Of a stretch of DNA of 64,000 nucleotides, positions 50,104 to 59,740 are shown one piece after another (the stretch's first letter is position 1; each line of letters starts with the position of its first letter). The notes under the pieces are model-generated. The model ran no database searches. It was not told the origin of the DNA and saw only the letters and a list, made by a program, of their open reading frames with translations. Both the position numbers and the translations under genes were made by a program. This stretch comes from Bryobacterales bacterium. GTDB lineage: Bacteria > Acidobacteriota > Terriglobia > Bryobacterales > Bryobacteraceae. Location of the stretch: contig JADLBD010000070.1 of the NCBI GenBank assembly GCA_020847975.1, positions 30,173 through 94,172 on the forward strand. The letters run 5' to 3'.

Positions 50104-53100
50104 TTAGAAAACCAGCCGGAGTGTGTACTGCACTTCACGGCCGTAGTTGCCGCCGGCAACCCCGGTGCTCTTGCCGAAAGTCGAACTGGTCACGCTCGTG
50201 TCCGGATCGCTCGGCATGAACACGTTCGGCAGATTGAAAAACTCGAAACGAGTCTCGAGCTTCAAACGCTCCGTGATGGGGAAGTACTTCACTAGAGTGC
50301 TGTCCAGACTCCAGAAGCCAGGGCCGCGCAAATTGTCGTAGAACCACGGGTTGGTGCGCGGAGTGTACGCTGCCGCCTGGGAAAACTGCGCGGTGTCGAA
50401 CCACTGGCTCCTTGTAGGATTGGACACAGACGGACTGTTGGCCGGCGCGTTCATCTGGCCGAAATACAGCAGCGAGCCCTGGTTCCACATAAAGATGTGG
50501 CTGGTGGCCCAACCGCCGACGACCAGATCCACGGCGCGGTTCACGTTCTTAAGCAATGGGCGCCCGCGGCCAATCGGAAGTTCCCACGTGCCCGCCATGC
50601 GGATGGTGTGCCTCGGGTTGCGCATGTCGATCAAGGTCTTGTCATTCGCATACGTGGCGGGTTGGTTGAACCAGTTCGATTTCGACTCGTGGTTGTAGTT
50701 GTAACCAAGGGTCATGCTGAGGCCTTGGGCGAACCGGCGGTCCACCTTGATCTGGAGCGCCTTGTAACGCTCGGAGATGCCAGTCTCGAACTGCTGGGTC
50801 AGCCCCCCAGGGTATTGCGGATAGGGCCGGAGCAGCGTAGCTACCGACACGGTCTTCTGGTTTCGCAAACTGCCCGGCATCTTATTCGCCGGCAGCAGTT
50901 GGTAGAACGGGTTCGGCACGGCCGCATCCATGGCGCCCTTGTACGTATAGTAAAGCTGGGGATCGATCTGGTTGAGGTCGTAACCGTAGTTTCCACCCCA
51001 CATGCTGTCCCCGAGCTGGTTATGCCCGTAGTTCATGAAGAAAGTCGAATCGGTCATGAGATTCCAGGGCAACTCGCGCTGGTAAGAGATGGTGACGCGG
51101 TCGTTGATCGGCCGCTTCAGGTTTTGATTGAACCAGGACGGGTTGTTCCCCAGGTCCTGATAGCGTCCGTAGCCTTGGCCGATTGGCGTAATGAGGGGGT
51201 TCGTCGACGGGAATGGATCGCTGACCAGTGTCTGGGGCACGCCCTGGACGGGACCTAAAACGTTGGTTGCCTGCGAAAAACCGTTCGTCGGAATCGAGCC
51301 CAGGCCTTCGGTCCAGGCGCCCTTCATCGGAACGGCGTAGCGCGCGTAGCCGAAGCGCAGAGCGCTCTTGTCGTTGATCCGGACGGCGATGCCCGCGCGG
51401 GGCAGGAAGTTGTTCAGGTTCTTGTAAGCGCGCGGATTGGAACTGTCAGTGAACATCCAGGCGCCGTTGTACTTGTAGTTCACCTTCGCAATCGCCGTGA
51501 CCTCGGCTGGCATCTGGACCCCGCCCTGTAACTCCGGAATCGGGTTGGTCAGATCGAGGTACCGGGAGAACATGTACTGGTCATCCTTTGGGGCTTGCTC
51601 CGTCTCCCAGCGCATGCCCAGGTTCAGAGTGATGTTCTGGGTCAGCTTGATGTCGTCCTGGAAAAAAAGGCCCCACTGGGAGTATCCGTTGTGGAACATG
51701 GGGTTGATCTGGGCGTTTCCACTGTTGAGGGTGCCGAGCAGAGCGGAGGCGTACATATTCCCGCTCAGGCTTGGGTTGAAGTTCACGAAGGTGTTGCCGG
51801 TATCCACGGCGTTGAACGCGAGGTTACCCACTGCGGGCAGTCCGTTGTAGTCGTAGCTGTAGCGCAACTGCCAGCCGGCTTTCATGTGATGCTTGCCCAT
51901 GTCGTGTGTCATCGTCACGCTGGGGGTATGGCTGCGGCCGCGCACCTGCCACCAACTGCCCAGTCCGGCCGTATAGCCGCCGTTACCCGAGAAGCCGATG
52001 GAGGGGTAATAAATACCCGGCAGATTCTTCAACACGGGCTTGTACCAACCGGTCGGGAAGAGATTGGCCCACGCGGACTCCCCAACCTTTGCCCAGTCAG
52101 AGTCGTACTCGTCTTCCAGGTAAATAGCGCCGTAACGGAAATCAATCGTGGTGTTGGGCGACGCAATGTACAGCACGTCCGCCGCCGCGTTGAGGGCGTC
52201 CATGATTCCGCCGTTGTCCGACCGCACCGCAATCGTGCCGCCCCAGTTCGGGTTGTCGAGGCGCGTCTGGTACTTCGAGTAGCGGGCGTACATGCGCCAT
52301 TTGTCGTTGATGTTGTAATCCACGCGCTCGGAGATGTTCCAGTAGTGGAGCCACCAGTAGTACGAGTTCTTGCGGTTGTTGATGCCGGTGAGGTCGTCAC
52401 CCGGGCCGTTCGTCTTTGGGAGGTCGCCTATGATCTTCTGGCCAGTGGGATTGATCCGGTTGGCCGGAATGATATTGCCGGCAAACGGCATTCGCGTCAC
52501 TGTGGCGGTAGCCGGGTCGAACTGCGTCGTGAACGGATCGTAAATGGTCCGCAGCCCGCCGGTCTTGGTAAGGGACTTCGAGAAATCGCCTGTCCGCTCG
52601 GCATCAGTAGGCAGGGTGACTTCGTTGTACTGCGGCTGGGTGCTCTTCCACTGTTCATAGCTGAAGTAACTGAACAGTTTGTTCTTGAGAATCGGGTTGC
52701 CGAGAGTGCCGCCCCAATTATGGTTTCTCACGGTACTCGCGGTACGGGTGATGCGGTTTTGGAGGGCATTGAAGTAAGGGTTGCGTCCGAAGTAGTAACC
52801 GCTCCCGTGAAATTCGTTGGTTCCGGACTTCATCGAGAGGTTCAGAGTGCCGCCCGCGCTGAAACCGAACTCGGCATCCACCGCATTCTGCTGCACCTGG
52901 ACTTCCTGGACGGCATCCATCGAGGCGTTGTAAGACCCGCGGGCCGCGTACCCCAGAGGCACGCCATCGAGCAACTGGTCGTTCTTGCCGCCTGTGTTTC
53001 CGCCGACATCCATTCCGGAGTTCGACCACATGTAGAACGGGTTGCGGTGGGAAACGTCCCAATAGCGGTTGATCACCGCGGGGTTCAATAAAGCCAGCGT

Positions 53101-53574
53101 AAATGGGTTGCGCGCCAGCACCGGCAAGTCTTTCAGCAATTGCCCGGTTACCATCGTGGTCATCGTCGCTGAATTGAATTGAACCGACGACACCTGCCCG
53201 GTAACCGTCACCGTTTCCGCCACTCCGCCGACTACCAGTTGGGCGTTGATGGTGACGTCGCCGCGGGTCTGCACAACGATGTTTTCCTGGATATACTTCT
53301 GGAACCCTGACGCTTCGACCGTCAGAGAATAAGTGCCGGGGACGACGAAATCGAAGATGTAGGTGCCGTTGGAGTCGGTTTCCCTACTGGATTCGACGCC
53401 GGTATTGATGTTCTTGAGCAGGACCTTGGCGCCGGCAATCTTAGCCTGCGACGGGTCCGATACGCTGCCCTGGACCTTGGCGCGGTAGTCCTGGCCGGGG
53501 GCCGGTGCTGTGGATAACAGCGCAATGCCAACCAAACAACTGGCCCAAAGGATTTGATTCCAAAGTGATTTCAT
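50104..53574 (-). CDS. Oar-like TonB-dependent receptor
   Basis: The protein of about 1,156 residues has a signal peptide (MKSLWNQILWASCLVGIALL to about residue 28). A carboxypeptidase-regulatory domain follows (VQGSVSDPSQAKIAGAKVLLKN to VEASGFQKYI), then a plug-like region (LLDGVPLGYAARG) and a long beta-barrel ending in Phe (VQYTLRLVF). It belongs to the same family as the two receptors at 18.7-25.9 kb but is clearly diverged. The frame is open 25 codons upstream; the downstream ATG is chosen for the signal peptide and a GGAAGA before it. It appears monocistronic, with a terminator downstream and a hairpin in its leader. Confidence 0.92.
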   Translation of the reverse strand: MKSLWNQILWASCLVGIALLSTAPAPGQDYRAKVQGSVSDPSQAKIAGAKVLLKNINTGVESSRETDSNGTYIFDFVVPGTYSLTVEASGFQKYIQENIVVQTRGDVTINAQLVVGGVAETVTVTGQVSSVQFNSATMTTMVTGQLLKDLPVLARNPFTLALLNPAVINRYWDVSHRNPFYMWSNSGMDVGGNTGGKNDQLLDGVPLGYAARGSYNASMDAVQEVQVQQNAVDAEFGFSAGGTLNLSMKSGTNEFHGSGYYFGRNPYFNALQNRITRTASTVRNHNWGGTLGNPILKNKLFSYFSYEQWKSTQPQYNEVTLPTDAERTGDFSKSLTKTGGLRTIYDPFTTQFDPATATVTRMPFAGNIIPANRINPTGQKIIGDLPKTNGPGDDLTGINNRKNSYYWWLHYWNISERVDYNINDKWRMYARYSKYQTRLDNPNWGGTIAVRSDNGGIMDALNAAADVLYIASPNTTIDFRYGAIYLEDEYDSDWAKVGESAWANLFPTGWYKPVLKNLPGIYYPSIGFSGNGGYTAGLGSWWQVRGRSHTPSVTMTHDMGKHHMKAGWQLRYSYDYNGLPAVGNLAFNAVDTGNTFVNFNPSLSGNMYASALLGTLNSGNAQINPMFHNGYSQWGLFFQDDIKLTQNITLNLGMRWETEQAPKDDQYMFSRYLDLTNPIPELQGGVQMPAEVTAIAKVNYKYNGAWMFTDSSNPRAYKNLNNFLPRAGIAVRINDKSALRFGYARYAVPMKGAWTEGLGSIPTNGFSQATNVLGPVQGVPQTLVSDPFPSTNPLITPIGQGYGRYQDLGNNPSWFNQNLKRPINDRVTISYQRELPWNLMTDSTFFMNYGHNQLGDSMWGGNYGYDLNQIDPQLYYTYKGAMDAAVPNPFYQLLPANKMPGSLRNQKTVSVATLLRPYPQYPGGLTQQFETGISERYKALQIKVDRRFAQGLSMTLGYNYNHESKSNWFNQPATYANDKTLIDMRNPRHTIRMAGTWELPIGRGRPLLKNVNRAVDLVVGGWATSHIFMWNQGSLLYFGQMNAPANSPSVSNPTRSQWFDTAQFSQAAAYTPRTNPWFYDNLRGPGFWSLDSTLVKYFPITERLKLETRFEFFNLPNVFMPSDPDTSVTSSTFGKSTGVAGGNYGREVQYTLRLVF

Positions 53575-53588
53575 AAATAGTCTTCCAT

Positions 53589-53609
53589 ACTCGATAATGC
53601 TGATCGAGT
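53589..53609 (-). promoter_or_regulatory. inverted repeat in receptor leader
   Basis: ACTCGAT (53589-53595) and ATCGAGT (53603-53609) are perfect 7-bp arms around 7 nt. They lie 14 bp upstream of the receptor start, so they could form a leader hairpin or an operator. Confidence 0.35.
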
Positions 53610-54020
53610 TGACGAGGCTCCCGTATTTCTGTCTTAAGCGGCGAAGCATCCGGGCAATCGCTTTCGCCTTTCACCCTTGACAACAACTGCCGGCGGAACA
53701 CTGCATTGCACCATCAGCGTGCTCCGCTTGACGAACTGAGCGGCAATCCGATTGGCTTAGCCGGTAACGCAAGCGCACTGGCTAATTATCGATTGACCGC
53801 GTGTTGCTATTCGGATAAGAATGTCAAGTTTCCCCCCTTACTCCTCACCAACCAAACCGGAGTAAAGGAGCGGCATTTCCCAACCTCATATCCTTGTTGC
53901 AATGATGCACAAATACAACAAAGGTGTCAATGCTATTCTCGCAGGGGGCACAGTCTGGAGGGGAGAGTGTGCCGGATGCTACAGTGGGTGCAGCATTTTG
54001 TGGGAGTGAGTAAAGGAGTT

Positions 54021-54077
54021 ATGGAGCCGAATGATCTGACCTGCGCCAAACCGTCGCGACTGCCCGGCGGAGAGTGA
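54021..54077 (+). CDS. possible 18-residue leader peptide of the metal ATPase
   Basis: A frame of 18 codons (MEPNDLTCAKPSRLPGGE) follows AAAGGAG with only 2 nt spacing. Its TGA lies 1 nt before the TTG proposed as the ATPase start, and the ATPase Shine-Dalgarno sequence is inside it. This arrangement would allow translational coupling. It may be chance. Confidence 0.3.
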   Translation: MEPNDLTCAKPSRLPGGE

Positions 54078-54078
54078 A

Positions 54079-55923
54079 TTGCAGCAAATGGAACAGCCTG
54101 GCGCGCTCAGGGAGCAGCGAATCGCGATCTTCGCTGCCGCCGCGATCGCAGCGCACCTGGGGCTTCGCTACGCGGTGGAAGCGCCCAGCCTGTGGTGGCA
54201 GGCGCCGCTTTGGGTCACCCTTGCCGCCAGTATTTTTCTTCTCTGGGACCTGGGACGCAAACTGCTTTCCTGGCAAATCAGTTCCGACCTGCTGGCGGGC
54301 GTTTCGATTGTGGCCGGCGCGCTGTTGGGCGAATACCTGGTGGGGGCGATTATCGTCTTGATGCTTTCCGGGGGCGCCGCGCTGGAGCGGTATGCCACCG
54401 CGCGCGCGTCGGCGGTTCTCGACGCCCTGGCCCGGCGCATGCCCCAGATTGCCCACCGCCGCCGGCAGCATGGCGTCGAGGACGTGGCCGTTGGGGAGGT
54501 CGGAGTCGGCGATGTCCTCGTGGTTTACCCGCACGAGATCTGCCCGGCCGACGGCGTGGTGACGAGCGGACACGGCACGATGGACGAATCCTACCTGACG
54601 GGGGAGCCGTTTCTGATTTCCAAAGCGCCCGGGGCCGCCGTTCTTTCCGGCGCCGTCAACGGAGAGATGCCGCTCGAAATCACCACCACACGCAAACCGC
54701 AGGATTCGCGCTATGCGCAGATCATGCGGGTATTGGAGGAAAACGAGGACCGCAAACCGAAAATGCGCCGCCTGGCGGATCGGATCGGAGCCTGGTATAC
54801 GCCGCTTGCCTTGTCCATGGCTGCCCTGGGGTGGGCTGTCAGCGGAGACCCGCTGCGGTTCCTTTCGGTGGTGGTAATCGCCACCCCGTGTCCATTGCTA
54901 ATCGCAATCCCGGTCGCCGTCGTCGGCGCAATATCGCTGAGCGCGCGCCGGGGCATTGTCATCAAGAATCCGGCGGCGCTCGAACTGGTGGGGGATTGCC
55001 GCACCTGGATCTTCGATAAGACCGGGACGCTGACCTATGGGCGTCCGGTGCTCACCGCCATTGATACGGCTCCGGGTGTCGAGGAGCGCGAAGTGCTGCA
55101 ACTGGCGGCAAGCCTGGAACTGTATTCCAAACATCCGCTGGCGAACGCGATCCGCAAGGCCGCTGAGCAGCGGGGATTGGGTCCTTCTCCGGTGATCTCA
55201 CTCAGCGAAAAACCCGGCGAAGGGTTGCGCGGCCTTGTCGATGGCCGCGCGGTCGTAATCACCGGAAGGCAGCATACGGGCGCCTGGGAGGCGCAGCTTC
55301 CTCCGCAGGCCGGCGGGCTCGAGTGCATCGTTCTCCTGGATGGCGAGTACGCCGCCACCATGCGTTTCCGCGACGAACCACGCGCCGACAGCCGCTCGTT
55401 TATTGCTCATCTGAGCCGCCGCCACCGGGCGGCGCGCCTCATTCTGCTTTCCGGCGACCGGGTTTCGGAAGCGGAGTACCTGGCGCGCGCCGTGGGAATC
55501 GAGAAAGTCTACGCATCGAAAAGCCCGGAAGAGAAAGTCGAGGTGGTGTTGCAGGAAGTCGCCATGGCTCCGGCGCTCTATGTGGGCGACGGCATCAACG
55601 ACGCGCCGGCGATGCGCGTGGCCACGGTGGGCGTGACGCTCGGAACGCATAGTGACATCACTGCCGAGGCCGGCGATGCCGTGGTGCTCGAAGCGACTCT
55701 TCAGAAAGTGGACGAACTTGTTCACATCGGAGCGCGCATGCGGGCGATTGCCCTCCAGAGCGCGCTCGGCGGGATGGCCTTGAGCATGGCCGGAATGGTG
55801 CTGGCCGTGATGGGGCAGCTTCCCCCCATCGGGGGAGCGGTAGCGCAGGAACTGATCGACCTGGCGGCCGTGCTCAACGCGCTGCGTGTGGCTTTTCCCA
55901 GGGAAGAGTTGAGCGATTTCTGA
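54079..55923 (+). CDS. heavy-metal-translocating P1B-type ATPase lacking an N-terminal metal-binding domain
   Basis: The 614-residue pump has membrane helices near the N-terminus, the actuator motif TGEP (174-177) and the transmembrane metal motif TPCP (269-272). It also has the phosphorylation site DKTGTLT (Asp313), SKHPLANAI with the P1B-specific HP, and GDGIND near the C-terminus. The single-Cys CP motif with following Leu-Leu resembles Zn/Cd/Pb (CadA/ZntA) or related pumps rather than CPC copper pumps. No N-terminal HMA domain is present. TTG at 54079 is supported by GGAG 6 nt upstream; an ATG three codons later (54088) is the alternative. Metal specificity is inference. No regulator is adjacent. 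Confidence 0.88.
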   Translation: MQQMEQPGALREQRIAIFAAAAIAAHLGLRYAVEAPSLWWQAPLWVTLAASIFLLWDLGRKLLSWQISSDLLAGVSIVAGALLGEYLVGAIIVLMLSGGAALERYATARASAVLDALARRMPQIAHRRRQHGVEDVAVGEVGVGDVLVVYPHEICPADGVVTSGHGTMDESYLTGEPFLISKAPGAAVLSGAVNGEMPLEITTTRKPQDSRYAQIMRVLEENEDRKPKMRRLADRIGAWYTPLALSMAALGWAVSGDPLRFLSVVVIATPCPLLIAIPVAVVGAISLSARRGIVIKNPAALELVGDCRTWIFDKTGTLTYGRPVLTAIDTAPGVEEREVLQLAASLELYSKHPLANAIRKAAEQRGLGPSPVISLSEKPGEGLRGLVDGRAVVITGRQHTGAWEAQLPPQAGGLECIVLLDGEYAATMRFRDEPRADSRSFIAHLSRRHRAARLILLSGDRVSEAEYLARAVGIEKVYASKSPEEKVEVVLQEVAMAPALYVGDGINDAPAMRVATVGVTLGTHSDITAEAGDAVVLEATLQKVDELVHIGARMRAIALQSALGGMALSMAGMVLAVMGQLPPIGGAVAQELIDLAAVLNALRVAFPREELSDF

Positions 55924-56130
55924 GCAGGCGCCGTGCCCCGGGATCAGGCGCGCGGTTTCCGGCCGTGACGAATCGAGCGGATGCGGGGGAGGTGGAACTC
56001 AATTCGCTTAGTCTAGGGATAGCGCAAAAACGGAAACAGGTCAAGTTGTTTGGAACAAAAATGCGCGGTTTTGTTTTAACTGAACGGCGCTCGTCGAGCG
56101 TGTCTTCCGCCGGCAATCCCTTGCACGCCG

Positions 56131-56139
56131 TGGTATACT
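56131..56139 (+). promoter_or_regulatory. extended -10 promoter of tRNA-His
   Basis: TGGTATACT combines a TG extended -10 with a 5-of-6 -10 hexamer (56134-56139). It lies 12 bp before the tRNA. The -35 is poor, as is common with extended -10 promoters. Confidence 0.5.
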
Positions 56140-56151
56140 TTGAGTGTTCGC

Positions 56152-56228
56152 GGTGGGTATAGCTCAGTCGGTAGAGCGCTGGATTGTGGTTCCAGATGTC
56201 GTGGGTTCAAATCCCACTACCCACCCCA
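56152..56228 (+). tRNA. tRNA-His (GTG anticodon)
   Basis: The cloverleaf is complete. The acceptor stem is GTGGGTA (56153-56159) with TACCCAC (56218-56224), the D arm is AGCTCAGTCGGTAGAGC, and the anticodon stem CTGGA/TCCAG holds GTG at 56186-56188. The T arm is GTGGG TTCAAAT CCCAC. A G at -1 (56152) faces C73, the histidine identity pair. CCA is encoded (56226-56228). The 3' end lies 8 bp from the convergent fliJ stop. Confidence 0.97.
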
Positions 56229-56236
56229 ACCCCTTC

Positions 56237-56686
56237 TTATTCCATACTTTCCTCCGGTGGAACCCACTTCGCCAGGTAGAGTTCCCCGGCCTCGGCTTCC
56301 AATTCCGCCTCGGCCGAGCGCTTCCACTCGGTGAACCGGCGCTCCCGGAGTTTCTCGAGCAGCCGGCATTCGCGTGATGCTTCGAGCAGCGTCGTTTGCT
56401 GCGCGGCGATGGCGGCGGCAAGGCGCGCCTCTTCGCCCTCGAGTTTGTGCTGCCGGCGGTCCACCGAGTGGCGGTAGGCTTCGAGTGCGGCGAGATCCGC
56501 CGCGCTGATGGCGGGGCTGGACAATACGAGTTCCCGCGACTCGCGCCAGCTTTGCTGCAAAGCGGACATTGCGGAGAGTAAGCTGCCTTTGCGGGCTTCG
56601 AGTTCGGCAAGCCGGGCCTGTTCCAGCTCCATTTTCCGCCGCCGCCATTCGAGGGCCGTTTCGAGTTGGAAGTGGAACCGCTTCAT
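56237..56686 (-). CDS. fliJ: flagellar export protein FliJ
   Basis: The 149-residue protein is almost entirely charged coiled coil, starting KRFHFQLETALEWRRRKMELEQ as in FliJ. It is the last gene of the flagellar operon, directly after fliI, with which it overlaps by 4 bp. FliJ is the central stalk of the FliI ATPase ring and a chaperone-escort protein of the flagellar type III export apparatus. FliJ sequences are poorly conserved, so position and coiled-coil character weigh heavily in this call. Confidence 0.85.
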   Translation of the reverse strand: MKRFHFQLETALEWRRRKMELEQARLAELEARKGSLLSAMSALQQSWRESRELVLSSPAISAADLAALEAYRHSVDRRQHKLEGEEARLAAAIAAQQTTLLEASRECRLLEKLRERRFTEWKRSAEAELEAEAGELYLAKWVPPEESME

Positions 56687-58005
56687 AACGTAAGCGCGGC
56701 AGCCAGTTTCTCGAGCCGGGTGAGGGTCTCCTCACGAGTGCTCTTGAGGTGGGAATCCTGCCTGAGAAAATCCTCCAACTCCTGGCGGACGCGGATTGCC
56801 GCGTCGAGTTTGGTGTTGGAACCGGCCGTGTAGGCGCCGAGGAGAATAAGATCCTGCGCGCGCTGGTAGGCCGCCATTGCTTCCCTCACTTTCTGGGACC
56901 AGACCTTCTGGTCCGGTGTGGCCACCTGGGAGGCGAGACGGCTGACGGATTGCAAGACATCGATGGCGGGATAATGCCCGGCCGAGCCCAATTCGCGCGA
57001 GAGGATAATATGGCCGTCGAGAATGGCCCGCACGGCGTCGCAAACCGGTTCGTTGAAGTCATCTCCCTCCACCAGAACCGTAAAGAAACCGGTGATGGAG
57101 CCCCTGGCAAACCGTCCCGCGCGCTCAAAGATTTTCGGGAGCATGTTGAAGACAGACGGAGTGTAGCCCTTTTGGCTGGGGGGCTCGCCGGCGGCGAGTC
57201 CGATCTCGCGCTGAGCCATGGCAAGCCGGGTGACGGAATCCATCACCAGAAGCACATCGGCGCCCTGGTCGCGAAAATACTCCGAGATGGCAAGAGCGAG
57301 GAAACAGGCGCGAACTCGAAGCGGGGCGGGCCGGTCACTGGTTGCCACCACAACCACCGACCGGGCGAGGCCCTCCGGCCCGAGTTCCTGTTCGAGAAAT
57401 CCGCGCACCTCGCGGTTGCGCTCTCCGATCAGCGCGATGACGGAGACGTCGGCGAAGTTGTTCCTTGACATCGAGCCGAGGAGGGTGCTCTTGCCCACGC
57501 CGCTGCCGCCGAACAAGCCGATCCGCTGTCCTTTCCCGCAGGGGAGAAGGCTGTCGATGGCGCGAATGCCGGTTACCAGCGGATCGCGGATGGGCTCGCG
57601 CTCGAGGGGTCCGGGGGGCGCCTGGTAGAGATCGTAGCTCGCTTCGGCGAGCACCGGCCCCTTGCCGTCAAGCGGCTTTCCGAACCCGTCGAGGACGCGG
57701 CCAAGCAGCGCCTTTCCCACCACGACCTTGGCCTCCTCTCCGCGGGCTACGATCTTGTCTCCCAGTTGCAGCCCGTCGATCTCTTCGAGGGGCATGGAAA
57801 GGACCTTTCCATTGCGAAACCCGATGACCTGAACGCGGATGGTCCGGCCGGCCGAGGTCAGGACTTCGCAGAAATCGCCGATTGCCGCGGCGGGGCCGGA
57901 AGACTCCACCAGGAGGCCGACCAGCGCGGTCACAGTGCCCACCCAGCGGACGGCGGGGGTGCGCTCGGCAATGTCGAAATAAGGGGTGAGATCAACGGAT
58001 GGCAT
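56683..58005 (-). CDS. fliI: flagellum-specific ATPase FliI
   Basis: The protein of about 440 residues is an F1-beta-like export ATPase with Walker A GGSGVGKST (about residues 166-174). Walker B is in VLLVMDSVTRLAMAQREIGLAAGEPP, and PSVFNMLPKIFERAGR is a FliI-typical stretch. It powers unfolding and entry of flagellar substrates. A GTG six codons upstream (58023) overlaps the fliH stop and could be the real start through coupling. The ATG is given here because neither has a strong ribosome-binding site. It lies between fliH and fliJ as in canonical flagellar operons. Confidence 0.93.
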   Translation of the reverse strand: MPSVDLTPYFDIAERTPAVRWVGTVTALVGLLVESSGPAAAIGDFCEVLTSAGRTIRVQVIGFRNGKVLSMPLEEIDGLQLGDKIVARGEEAKVVVGKALLGRVLDGFGKPLDGKGPVLAEASYDLYQAPPGPLEREPIRDPLVTGIRAIDSLLPCGKGQRIGLFGGSGVGKSTLLGSMSRNNFADVSVIALIGERNREVRGFLEQELGPEGLARSVVVVATSDRPAPLRVRACFLALAISEYFRDQGADVLLVMDSVTRLAMAQREIGLAAGEPPSQKGYTPSVFNMLPKIFERAGRFARGSITGFFTVLVEGDDFNEPVCDAVRAILDGHIILSRELGSAGHYPAIDVLQSVSRLASQVATPDQKVWSQKVREAMAAYQRAQDLILLGAYTAGSNTKLDAAIRVRQELEDFLRQDSHLKSTREETLTRLEKLAAALTL

Positions 58006-58019
58006 GGACTGTGGGTACC

Positions 58020-58715
58020 TCACTTTTCCATCGGACGCCGCAACATGTCGGCAAAACCGCGCTCGATCTCCTCGAGTTGGGTGTCAATGGACGCGTCCAG
58101 TTGACCGCGCTGTGTTTCGAACACGACAGCGCCGCGTTCGAGCGCGGGATCGGCGATGACCTCGACGCGGTGCGGGCTGCCGATGCGCTCGAGGCAGGCG
58201 GCAACCAACCCGGCATCCTCCGGCCTGACCCGGACGCGGTGGGTCTCACGCAGATCCACGCGGTCCAGAGCCGCCTTGACGAGGCCGAGCAGCGCCTCGC
58301 CATCCACCGTGAGTTCGCGGCGCAGAATGCGGCGGGCCATGGCAAGGCTGAGCTTGACGACATCCTCCTCGCATTCCCTCCTCATGCGGGAACGCGCTCC
58401 CGCCATCTCCGCCACGCTTCTCGACACGTTCTCGATGGCATGCTGCCACTTTGCCGCCGCCGCGGCTTCACCTTCCTTGAAGCCGGCCTGTCTTGCCTTC
58501 TGCTCGCGTCCAGGCAGTTGCTGTTCAAGGTCCCGCAGGCGGGTTTCGAGCGTACGGAACTCTTCCCAACTGGGGCCGAGGGGCTCAGACTTCGAAGGAG
58601 GTTCGGGAGCGGGCAGGGGATCGTTTACCGGCGGGTGAGGCGGGACTCCGGCAGGGCGCCACGTCATGGGGACCGCGGCGGCAAGCTGGCCGGGCTGGAG
58701 AATTCTAGACGACAT
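58020..58715 (-). CDS. fliH: flagellar assembly protein FliH
   Basis: The 231-residue protein has a Pro-rich N-terminus and a central helical coiled coil with Gly/Ala spacing (LEQQLPGREQKARQAGFKEGEAAAAAK, shown only in part). A C-terminal V/A-ATPase-E-like domain follows (MARRILRRELTVD, VRVRPEDAGLV). FliH regulates and anchors the FliI ATPase at the export gate and the C ring. It overlaps fliG by 11 bp upstream. The identity rests on the domain pattern and on its position between fliG and fliI. Confidence 0.88.
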   Translation of the reverse strand: MSSRILQPGQLAAAVPMTWRPAGVPPHPPVNDPLPAPEPPSKSEPLGPSWEEFRTLETRLRDLEQQLPGREQKARQAGFKEGEAAAAAKWQHAIENVSRSVAEMAGARSRMRRECEEDVVKLSLAMARRILRRELTVDGEALLGLVKAALDRVDLRETHRVRVRPEDAGLVAACLERIGSPHRVEVIADPALERGAVVFETQRGQLDASIDTQLEEIERGFADMLRRPMEK

Positions 58716-59739
58716 ACTGGTCGCCGCCGCCGCCCTTCATGCTGATGACGCCTTCGTTTTCCAACTGGCGGACGACGGCGATAATCTGCTGCTGGGCGGC
58801 CTCCACTTCCTTGATCTTGATGGGACCGAGGGCGTCCATGTCTTCCTTCATCATCTCCGCGCCGCGGGAACTCATGCTTTGCAGGAAGTGACTTTTCAGT
58901 TGCTCACTCGTTCCCTTGAGGGCCACGGTCAACAGCTTGCGGTCGATTCTGCCGAGCACCTCCTTGATGGCGTTCTGATCAACCGTCAGGAGGTCTTCGA
59001 AGACGAACATCAGATGACGGATGGTTTCCGTCAGGTTGGGGTCTTCATTCTCGATCGCCTCGAGAATGTCCTTGCTGGTTCCCATGTCGAGCCGGTTGAA
59101 GATCTCCGCCACGGCGCGCACGCCGCCATAGGATTCGCGGCTCAATTCTCCGAGCGCTTTCAACTTCTGTCCGATGATGGCGGCGATCCTGGAGATGATT
59201 TCCGGGGAGATCTGATCGAGGTTCGCCATGCGCAGGGCGACGTCAGCCCTCATCTCGGCGGGCAGGGACTGAAGAAGCGCGGCTGCCTGAGACGGGTTCA
59301 GGTGAGAGAGAACGAGGGCTACGGTTTGCGGATGCTCGCTGTGGATGAACTTGGCGAGCTGCTGCGGATCGGCCTTTTGCAGCGCGTCGAAGTTCGCGCC
59401 TTCGGTTCCCATGGCCTTCAGCAAACGGTCGAGGAGCTTTCTGGCGTGTTCCGGTCCGTAGGCGTTCACCAGCACTTTGCGCGCATATTCGATGCCGCCC
59501 TTGTGGACGTAGTCGTTTGCGAGCGACATCTGATAGAACTCTTCGAGAATCGCTTCGGCCTCCTCGCTGGTGACGGTGCCGATCTTGGCTACCTCGCGGC
59601 TGATCTTGTGCACTTCGTCTTCTTCGAGTTCCTTGAAAATGGTAGCCGAGATGTGATCCCCAAGGATTACGGAAAGCACGGCCGCCTTCCGCGCACCCGA
59701 GTACCGGGGTTCCGGCAGATTGGGACGCTCCGCAGGCAT
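58705..59739 (-). CDS. fliG: flagellar motor switch protein FliG
   Basis: The 344-residue protein has the FliG pattern: ARKAAVLSVILGDHISATIFKEL in the N-domain, the middle-domain EHPQTVALVLSHL and PAEMRADVALRMANL, and the C-terminal torque helix region with MFVFEDLLTVDQNAIKEVL and ALKGTSEQLKSHFLQSMSSR. The charged residues that face the stator lie in this last domain. FliG couples stator force to rotation and sets rotation direction through FliM. The start ATG is 1 nt after the fliF stop; the frame continuing upstream lies within fliF. Confidence 0.97.
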   Translation of the reverse strand: MPAERPNLPEPRYSGARKAAVLSVILGDHISATIFKELEEDEVHKISREVAKIGTVTSEEAEAILEEFYQMSLANDYVHKGGIEYARKVLVNAYGPEHARKLLDRLLKAMGTEGANFDALQKADPQQLAKFIHSEHPQTVALVLSHLNPSQAAALLQSLPAEMRADVALRMANLDQISPEIISRIAAIIGQKLKALGELSRESYGGVRAVAEIFNRLDMGTSKDILEAIENEDPNLTETIRHLMFVFEDLLTVDQNAIKEVLGRIDRKLLTVALKGTSEQLKSHFLQSMSSRGAEMMKEDMDALGPIKIKEVEAAQQQIIAVVRQLENEGVISMKGGGGDQYVV

Positions 59740-59740
59740 A

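Larger units (their letters stand above)
53575..54078. other. 504-bp intergenic region between divergent genes
   Basis: It separates the minus-strand receptor from the plus-strand metal ATPase. It contains an inverted repeat (53589-53609) near the receptor start and an 18-codon frame (54021-54077) next to the ATPase start. Otherwise no gene, RNA or clear promoter is seen. Confidence 0.6.
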
